64,000 nt of DNA from Kosakonia oryzae (lineage in GTDB: Bacteria > Pseudomonadota > Gammaproteobacteria > Enterobacterales > Enterobacteriaceae). The notes below the pieces were generated by a model. That model was not told the origin of the DNA and did not search any database. It saw only the letters and a program-made list of their open reading frames with translations. Where the stretch lies: the NCBI RefSeq assembly GCF_001658025.2, contig NZ_CP014007.2:4898001-4962000 (forward strand), read 5' to 3'. Within the stretch, counting starts at the first letter, position 1. Every line of letters starts with the position of its first letter. Shown piece after piece: positions 43,170 through 48,948 of the stretch. A program made the translations under genes and the position numbers.

Positions 43170-43439
43170 ATGCTAACTTTTTCGAAAATACTATTTTTTC
43201 TATCTCAGTTATATATTTCCTTGGCTTCGTTTTTTTTCATAACAGGATATGTACTTAAAGATCCAATGCAAAACTATCTGTACTTAATTTACGCATTAAC
43301 CTTACCCATTGTTTCTGTAGTGTTTTTTACTTTGTGTTGTTGCATAGCAATGATAAGAAAGAAGATTACATTAGGCATCATTAACATAATAAACTTCATC
43401 GTGCTTTTTCTTTTGTTTTTATTTAAAGTGGTAGTTTAA
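43170..43439 (+). CDS. Small hydrophobic membrane protein, unknown
   Basis: 89 residues, almost entirely three membrane segments (about 5-28, 35-60, 66-88). AT-rich. Not recognised. It follows the probable immunity gene by 58 nt in the same orientation, so it may belong to the same effector-immunity cassette. Confidence 0.5.
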   Translation: MLTFSKILFFLSQLYISLASFFFITGYVLKDPMQNYLYLIYALTLPIVSVVFFTLCCCIAMIRKKITLGIINIINFIVLFLLFLFKVVV

Positions 43440-43639
43440 TGAAGAACATATTCATAAATACCATCGCCTATTGTTACGAGCGAGTTTTCTCAGCATGCTT
43501 TGTATTGCCAGTAACTGTCAGAACTCCCGGTATATTTACCGTAATATCCCGTAACTTTGTCGTCCCAGAGATCTTCGCCTTTTTGACCCTGACCCGAAAT
43601 CCAGCCCCATTCAGGTACAGAACCATTTTGCAGATTTTT

Positions 43640-43773
43640 CCAACATCGCTTCATATTCCTGACATAAAGCCTGATTTCCTTTATTACATTGCGATGATAC
43701 TTCATTTTCAATTTATCACCTCGCCACATATTCCCTCACCTTAGGGGATAATGAGCTATCCCCTAGTGCCATC
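43640..43773 (-). pseudogene. Decayed 3' end of an unknown gene, copy 1
   Basis: Reading the minus strand gives DSSLSPKVREYVAR, a frameshift/stop, then NEVSSQCNKGNQALCQEYEA and a stop after KWFCT. The same peptide pattern occurs at 45855-46005, so both are relics of one gene family. The left end of the IS remnant abuts this copy. A 79-residue frame on the same strand (43490-43729) is the out-of-frame reading. Confidence 0.5.
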
Positions 43774-43774
43774 G

Positions 43775-44813
43775 TGTAAGCGCACCCGTTTTAGTTCCAC
43801 GTACTTTTTGAGATGTCCGGAGTTTCAGTCATCAGCCGGTACTCTTCCGGCGTCAGGTTATTCAGGGATTCATGGGGCCGTTCGCTGTTATATTCAGCCA
43901 GCCAGCGTCAGCGAGACCAGTTCCGGGCCGTTATCCATCCGCAATTTCAGCGGATAACCCCGGTTTGCCACGATCCTGTCCAGCCCCCTGACCACCCGCT
44001 GTGCCGGGATATTCAGATCGATTTCTGGTGCGAGGGCCTCGCGGTTAAAGTCATCCACCACATTGAAGGTCCGGAAGTGTCTGCCGCAGACCAGCGCATC
44101 GTGCATAAAATCGATGGACCAGCTCTGGTTCATCCCCTCCGGCGTAGCCAGCGGCGCCGGATTACGTACCGGCAGGCGCTGTTTTCCCTTACGGAGAAAA
44201 TTCAGTTTCAGCAGGCAGTAAATACGGTGAACTATTTTATGGTTCCAGCTATTGCCCTGCCTGCGAAGTACCTGAAAAAGCTTTTTAAATCCGGATCGCG
44301 GATAGCGTTCAGCCGCCACGGTCAGCGCCAACCGGCTCATCACGTCGCGTATCCGGCTGATAACGAAATACCGTCCTGCTCAGCGGCAATGTCCTGCAGG
44401 CCTGGCGTAAGCTCATGGCAAACTGCACGATCAGATAGCTGACCAGTTCACGCTTTATCGCTGGTTTTAAAGCTTTTTTTTCGATGACGTCTTTCAGTGC
44501 CCGGCATTCATGGCTGAGATCAGCAAACATCTGTTTGAGGCGCCGGTTTTCATCCTCCAGATCTTTCATCTTTTTGATATCAGAGGCTTCCATCCCGCCA
44601 AAGTTCGCTTTCCAGTTGTAATAGCTGGCTTCCGAGATACCGGCTTCGCGGCAGACATCCTTGACGGTACGTCCGGCTTCGACGGACTTCAGAACGGCAA
44701 TGATCTGGTGTTCGGTGAATCGGGCTTTACGCATGGTGATCTCCTCAGGGGACATAATGAGTATGTCGGAAGATCTCTAAAAGTGAATGGTTCGTTTATG
44801 AGGGATACTTACA
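43775..44813 (-). mobile_element. Deleted IS3-family element (IS1222/ISEhe3-like)
   Basis: Bounded by TGTAAGCGCACCC (43775) and its imperfect inverse ending GGGATACTTACA (44813). orfA (from 44734, MRKARFTEHQIIAVLKSVEA) has a helix-turn-helix and leucine zipper. orfB carries the DDE integrase core (QSWSIDFMHDALVCGR, FRTFNVVDDFNREAL, ANRGYPLKLRMDNGPELVS). A frameshift lies near 44330. orfB then jumps from SLTLA to LAEYNSERPHESLNNLTPEE, so an internal segment of about 60 codons with the end of the DDE domain is lost. The total of 1039 bp is shorter than a complete element of about 1.25 kb. Not autonomously mobile. No clear target duplication. Confidence 0.85.
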
Positions 44814-44893
44814 AATCAATCCCTTACACATTCGGATCGGTTAAATAATGCGTTGAATGTGCAAAAATTCCCCATATCCAAACTCACCCCCGT

Positions 44894-44986
44894 ATGCAAC
44901 GGGAGAACACGGCGCTGAGCGAGCGCGTCACGGGTTTGAGCAGGCAGGTGCAAAGTTTAAGCGAGCAATCGCGCTGGTTGTCGTGA
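44894..44986 (+). pseudogene. Fragment resembling plasmid mobilisation protein MbeD/MobD C-terminus
   Basis: A 30-codon frame, MQRENTALSERVTGLSRQVQ continuing SLSEQSRWLS, then TGA. The heptad-like QREN.ALSERV..LS.QV pattern recalls the C-terminus of ColE1-type MbeD/MobD proteins. The rest of the mob module is absent. This would be a relic of a small mobilisable plasmid captured next to the IS. The call is from memory of the family and is tentative. Confidence 0.35.
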
Positions 44987-45103
44987 GGCCGAACGACATT
45001 GAGGCGAACCGGAAGCTGGGGCGCTCACAGTCTAACGGTCCGTCGCTGTCATAAAGCGAGGCTTTCAGCCGGTATTTTGCTGAAAGCCTGAGCTATTGCT
45101 ATT

Positions 45104-45265
45104 TTATTTTACGTGTAATTTATAGTTTATTAGACCTATCAGAATCCCAGTCAAAAGTACTTTAATTGAGTTTTTTACCGTCAAGAAATCCTCGACAGTA
45201 AAATAGTCAATTAAAAATAATGCTAAAGTTATTAGCAACGTGTTTAAAACGGCTTTCTTTACCAA
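45104..45265 (-). CDS. Probable microcin immunity protein
   Basis: 53 residues if started at TTG 45265 (MVKKAVLNTLLITLALFLID), with GGTGG 8 nt upstream. A GTG at 45277 overlapping the microcin stop is the alternative. Two membrane helices (about 4-22 and 33-50) with a short charged loop and a basic C-terminus (NYKLHVK). It starts 5 nt after the microcin stop. Small hydrophobic genes of this type are the usual immunity partners of class II microcins. Not recognised by sequence. Confidence 0.6.
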   Translation of the reverse strand: MVKKAVLNTLLITLALFLIDYFTVEDFLTVKNSIKVLLTGILIGLINYKLHVK

Positions 45266-45270
45266 TTTAA

Positions 45271-45564
45271 TTACCACCAGCAGGTCAATCCGTAAGTGAA
45301 AGCCGCTCCTGCTGCGCCTGACGCTGCCCCGGCAATCCATCCTGGCACCATTCCGATTCCCGGCACTACTACGGCTCCGGTCATCGAACCGAGCACACCG
45401 GCTGCTATTGCAGATTTGAACATATCCGTAGTCAGATCTTTTACATTACATTGAGCAAATTTTGCAGTCATAACCTGTGCAATCTCAAGGTTAACAGCTA
45501 ATCTGTAAGACTCCGCTCCGGCCCCAGAGAGAGAACTTGCTTCTGAAACATCTAACAATCTCAT
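45271..45564 (-). CDS. Probable class II microcin precursor (GA-type leader)
   Basis: 97 residues from ATG 45564 behind AAGGA (spacing 7). N-terminal MRLLDVSEASSLSGAG resembles double-glycine-type leaders of microcins E492 and V (MRxL..., cleavage after GA or GG). That would leave a mature peptide of about 82 residues from GAESYRLAVN. The mature part has an amphipathic N-terminal half and a Gly/Ala-rich hydrophobic C-terminal half (GSMTGAVVVPGIGMVPGWIA, then GAASGAAGAAFTYG) ending LTCWW. Two cysteines (39, 95) could form a disulphide. No CvaA/CvaB-type exporter is in the window. Not recognised as a named microcin. Confidence 0.7.
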   Translation of the reverse strand: MRLLDVSEASSLSGAGAESYRLAVNLEIAQVMTAKFAQCNVKDLTTDMFKSAIAAGVLGSMTGAVVVPGIGMVPGWIAGAASGAAGAAFTYGLTCWW

Positions 45565-45648
45565 AAAAAATTCCTTTTGATTTTTGAGACTGTATAAATA
45601 TCGCAATGGTATATCCCTCTTTGTGACAAAGAAATCATATATTTTTTT

Positions 45649-45664
45649 ATCGTAATTTTACGAT
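45649..45664. promoter_or_regulatory. Perfect dyad upstream of the microcin gene
   Basis: ATCGTAA-TT-TTACGAT, a 7-bp perfect inverted repeat with 2-nt spacer, 85-100 nt before the microcin ATG in very AT-rich DNA. On the minus strand it is followed by an A-run, not a T-run, so it is not a terminator for the microcin direction. Candidate operator; the binder is unknown. Confidence 0.4.
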
Positions 45665-45708
45665 CATTAGAATTGGTACGGGCGCGAACCAGCTTTATTG
45701 GGTTCTGT

Positions 45709-45752
45709 TGTAAGTACACCCATTTTATTTCCACGCACTTTTAAGACCCCGA
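45709..45752 (-). mobile_element. Second end fragment of the same IS3-family element
   Basis: TGTAAGTACACCC then a sequence parallel to the left end of the 43775 element (ATTTTATTTCCACGCACTTTT versus its GTTTTAGTTCCACGTACTTT, compared by eye). Only about 45 bp of the orfB-side end remain. It marks a second, older insertion or a rearrangement of the first. Confidence 0.6.
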
Positions 45753-45854
45753 CCATAATTTGCCCCAGCCCTAAAATCAGCATAATGCTAAATCAGAGAT
45801 CGTCGCTTTTTTAACTCTGACCCGAAATCCTGCGCTATTCAGATACAGAATCAC

Positions 45855-46005
45855 TCTGCAGTTTTTCCCACCATCAATTCATGCTCCTGACATAAAGCCT
45901 GACTCCCTTTATTACATTGCGATAATATTTTATTTTCAATTCATCGTCACACCATATATACCCCCAAACCCTGGGGGATAATGAGCTATCCCCTGGCGAC
46001 ATCGG
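45855..46005 (-). pseudogene. Decayed 3' end of an unknown gene, copy 2
   Basis: Minus-strand reading gives DSSLSPRVWGYIW, then after a frameshift ENKILSQCNKGSQALCQEHE, then a stop. Parallel to the fragment at 43640-43773 with many substitutions, so the duplication is old. No start codon or complete domain. Confidence 0.5.
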
Positions 46006-46039
46006 ACATCTAACACCAAATAAGAATTCCGACAATAAA

Positions 46040-46585
46040 TCATTCGTTTCCCTCAGTCTCGAAACCATCATCAATCATCGTCACGCGACCATTTTCATAT
46101 TTGAATCGGGAACCATCATCAAAAGAAATCACAGAGTTTTTTTGCCCCCACGACACCCATCTTAAAGGGGCATCATAATTCGCAGGTGGGTAAAACTCGT
46201 TTGAAATCACAACTTCTTTACCAGAAAAATCAAAAAGTCTATAGGCTCTGTATCGATACAAATCTCCATACCTGGGGTCGGTTGTTATATATTGCGGGGT
46301 GTTTAAAACGTAATAAATAATCAGTTTGCTAATATTATTCTTATTATCCAGAACCCGTCCTTCGCCGACGACATCCTCGCCAATTTGGTTACTATCATTT
46401 TTAAAAATCTCGCTCCCATTAAGTAAAATGCGAGATTGCTTGTCTTTTACCCCTTTACCCCAAATATATTCTAGTTTGCCTAAAGTTGTAGTAGAGCACT
46501 TTGTTGAATCTGCCGGACATTTTTCAAAGGCATATGATGAGGAGGATATCAATATCATCCCTGCAATTATAGATCGTAAAGCCAT
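46040..46585 (-). CDS. Periplasmic immunity-like protein, second (orphan) copy
   Basis: 181 residues. Signal peptide MALRSIIAGMILISSSSYAF, then a mature domain beginning EKCPADSTKC. Closely related to the protein at 46706-47242 along its whole length: LEYIWG.G.KDKQSRILLNG, FDFSGKEVVISNEFYPP, GRVTMIDDG. Predicted periplasmic, which suits neutralisation of a peptidoglycan-cleaving effector. Upstream of it lies a relic of the effector C-terminus, so this copy came from a tandem duplication and may now guard against a lost effector variant. Confidence 0.65.
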   Translation of the reverse strand: MALRSIIAGMILISSSSYAFEKCPADSTKCSTTTLGKLEYIWGKGVKDKQSRILLNGSEIFKNDSNQIGEDVVGEGRVLDNKNNISKLIIYYVLNTPQYITTDPRYGDLYRYRAYRLFDFSGKEVVISNEFYPPANYDAPLRWVSWGQKNSVISFDDGSRFKYENGRVTMIDDGFETEGNE

Positions 46586-46588
46586 TAC

Positions 46589-46675
46589 TTGGTGTCTCCT
46601 TTTACTTTTCCTATTACAGTCTCTAAACCGTCAGACTCTTTTTTTGTAGCCTCTATTTCGGACAATAAAAATTGA
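46589..46675 (-). pseudogene. Relic of a duplicated effector C-terminus
   Basis: Minus-strand reading has FYCPK then a stop/shift and ESDGLETVIGKVKGDTK-stop. The intact effector at 47239-48948 ends SFYCPKIEF...ESSGLENVIEKIKEGEK. So the last 25 or so codons of an effector were duplicated together with the immunity gene, then decayed. Confidence 0.7.
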
Positions 46676-46705
46676 TGATATTCAAATAAGAATTCCGACA
46701 ATAAA

Positions 46706-47242
46706 TCATTCACTTTCCCCAGTCTCGGAACCATCATCAATCATCGTCACGTGACCACTTTCATATTTGAAACGGGAACCATCTTTAAAGGCAATTACAG
46801 CATTTTTTTTACCCCATGATGCCCAGTCAATATCAATATTCCAAACTTCATGTGGATAAAACTCATTTGAAATAACAACTTCTTCACCCGAAAAATCAAA
46901 AATTCGATAAGCTCTATATAAATAAAGGTCTTTGGTTATCTGTCTCGGTTCATTGAGATCATAATAAACAACAAATTTACTCATATCTCCCATTCCCTTA
47001 TCGTCAGAATAAAACCATCCATCTTGATCCCATCCAATCTGACTGCTGTCATTTTTAAATATTTCTATTCCATTCAATAAAATACGTGATTGTTTATCTT
47101 TTATTTCTTGCCCCCAAATATATTCTAATGTTCCTAGCCGTGTGTAATCACATTTTGTTGCGCTAGCTGGGCATTTCCCAAATGCATATGACGCTGTAGT
47201 TACCAACATAAGGAGTACAGCTACAGCACGTGAAATCATCAT
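46706..47242 (-). CDS. Periplasmic immunity-like protein, cognate copy
   Basis: 178 residues. Signal peptide MMISRAVAVLLMLVTTASYA then FGKCPASATKCDY. Its ATG overlaps the effector stop by 4 nt, so it is translationally coupled to the LysM/transglycosylase-like effector and is the best candidate for its cognate immunity protein. Paralogue of the gene at 46040-46585. Family not recognised; the role comes from coupling, periplasmic targeting and the neighbouring vgrG. Confidence 0.7.
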   Translation of the reverse strand: MMISRAVAVLLMLVTTASYAFGKCPASATKCDYTRLGTLEYIWGQEIKDKQSRILLNGIEIFKNDSSQIGWDQDGWFYSDDKGMGDMSKFVVYYDLNEPRQITKDLYLYRAYRIFDFSGEEVVISNEFYPHEVWNIDIDWASWGKKNAVIAFKDGSRFKYESGHVTMIDDGSETGESE

Positions 47243-48948
47243 TTTTCACCTTCCTTTATTTTCTCTATCACATTTTCTAAACCACTTGACTCTTGTTTTA
47301 CTGTGAACTCTATTTTCGGACAATAAAAGCTTTTAAGATTGATGCTCTTATCAATGTAATCAGATAACCACATACGATGCCCTTTTATATAACTACCGCC
47401 ATTATCTGGGATGTTTGCATACCAAGCAGCCTTTTTCCCTCCAACCTGCGCCACCAGTAATTTATGTGCACTTTCCTCTGTAATGGTTTTTCTGATAAAC
47501 CGTTTTGCATCGCCCAGCCCCAGATGGTGGGTCAGATAAAAGATCTTCGCCTTTTCTGCATCGTTCAGGCTTTCCACGTTGTAGCCTGCTGCCTGTAACT
47601 TAGCGAGGTTATACAGCCCGTAATCCACCGCCGCCATAATGATAAACTCAGGTTCAAAACGTAAATTAAGCCATTCCTGAAGCGCTTTTGTTGCATGAGG
47701 AGGATAAGGCGTTACCCCTCTGAGTAATCGGTTATCGATAATCTGCTGCTTTGTCCACCACGTATCCGGCGCTATCTCAAACATCGGCAGAATAATTTGC
47801 TGGTGGGTTTTCGGGTGATATTCAATATTGTTCAGCGCATCCCGCTTTGGCTTATCTGCCAGTACGCCACGAACTCTTGCCTGCTCATTCAAATAAGTCC
47901 CTTCGCGAAAGGTTTCATCAAGCCATGTGGCATTTAAAAACTGCGTCATCCCTGCGGCTGAACTGGCGTAAACCACAACGCCTTCGGCTGATTCTCCCTG
48001 TTGCTCTTTTAATGCCTTCGCGGCTTTTGTTTTCTCCCGGCTTATTGCCACTGAATCTTTATTCCAGACACCTTTAATCTGAGCAGACTCAGCATTAATT
48101 ACCGCCGCAATACTCTGCGGAATAATCCCGCTGCGTTCTGATGCGGCTATTATCTGATCCCAATAACACAGATTTGCCCCTAACTGGAGATCATACCGGT
48201 TTGGACAAGTATGATTGATCTGAATAACGGGATTGCCCTTGCTGTCCCGTCCACTGACAACCGTGTTGACAGGATGTTTATCAAGATCAATACGGCCTGC
48301 GCGGTCTTTAATGGGTTGAGTCACGCCCTTTACCCGTACTTTCGGGCTGGTCAGTCTGATATCGCTTTTCCCTTCTGACGGTACAAATCTTGCCACCTCC
48401 TTAATACCGTGGACGCCGTTGACAAATACGCGGATCTCTTCCGCTTTTGCCATGACGTAATCCTGAATCCGGCCCAGTTCATCCGTCACCGATTCAAGCA
48501 CATCGCCCGCCGCCGACTCGATTCTGACCTTAAACTTTTGCAGCGGTTTTTCTATCAGGTCCTCAAAGGCAAAGGAGAGTGTGCAGGAGGTATCAGCTTG
48601 TGCTGCCAGACTGTCGATCTCCGTCTGATTCATGCGGTACTGACGAACGGGGAGTTTCAGCACCTGCCCCGGAAAAATCAGCGACGGATTGCGAAGATGG
48701 TTCAGCTTCGCCAGCTCTTTTACGGTGCAGTCATGCTCCTGCGCTATTTCACTGAGCGAATCCCCAGGCTGTACCGTCACCTCGGTTGCAGACGGGTTGA
48801 GCGATACGGTGCTGTCCAGCGTCAGGGGTTTTTCCTGCGGGTCAACCACGCAGCGCCAGGCTGCTGACCAGCCCAGCAGGCCATCAAATTTACGGGGCGT
48901 CACATCCGCTTCCGGAAATATCGTTACGTAATTGTCTTCCCTGGCCAT
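47239..48948 (-). CDS. Probable T6SS effector: LysM plus lytic-transglycosylase-like domain
   Basis: 569 residues. LysM motif at about 57-100 (VQPGDSLSEIAQEHDCTVKE ... FPGQVLKLP). A middle region (about 115-215) resembles a beta-rich carrier. The C-terminal region from about 262 looks like a lysozyme/SLT fold: YWDQIIAASERSGIIPQSIA, AVINAESAQ with candidate catalytic Glu287, and AAGMTQFLNATW about 331-342 like the SxxGLMQ.mP.TW motif. Predicted to cut peptidoglycan glycan strands after delivery. The ATG overlaps the vgrG stop (TAATG). No signal peptide, as expected for VgrG cargo. Motif-based call. Confidence 0.75.
   Translation of the reverse strand: MAREDNYVTIFPEADVTPRKFDGLLGWSAAWRCVVDPQEKPLTLDSTVSLNPSATEVTVQPGDSLSEIAQEHDCTVKELAKLNHLRNPSLIFPGQVLKLPVRQYRMNQTEIDSLAAQADTSCTLSFAFEDLIEKPLQKFKVRIESAAGDVLESVTDELGRIQDYVMAKAEEIRVFVNGVHGIKEVARFVPSEGKSDIRLTSPKVRVKGVTQPIKDRAGRIDLDKHPVNTVVSGRDSKGNPVIQINHTCPNRYDLQLGANLCYWDQIIAASERSGIIPQSIAAVINAESAQIKGVWNKDSVAISREKTKAAKALKEQQGESAEGVVVYASSAAGMTQFLNATWLDETFREGTYLNEQARVRGVLADKPKRDALNNIEYHPKTHQQIILPMFEIAPDTWWTKQQIIDNRLLRGVTPYPPHATKALQEWLNLRFEPEFIIMAAVDYGLYNLAKLQAAGYNVESLNDAEKAKIFYLTHHLGLGDAKRFIRKTITEESAHKLLVAQVGGKKAAWYANIPDNGGSYIKGHRMWLSDYIDKSINLKSFYCPKIEFTVKQESSGLENVIEKIKEGEK

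Noticed and set aside
43490..43729. A 79-codon minus-strand frame that could be taken as a small gene
   Set aside because: The conserved peptide shared with the second copy is in another frame. This frame is a by-product of a decayed gene.
44857..45054. A 65-codon frame just right of the IS remnant
   Set aside because: The MbeD-like peptide is in a different frame of the same strand, so this reading is a shadow.
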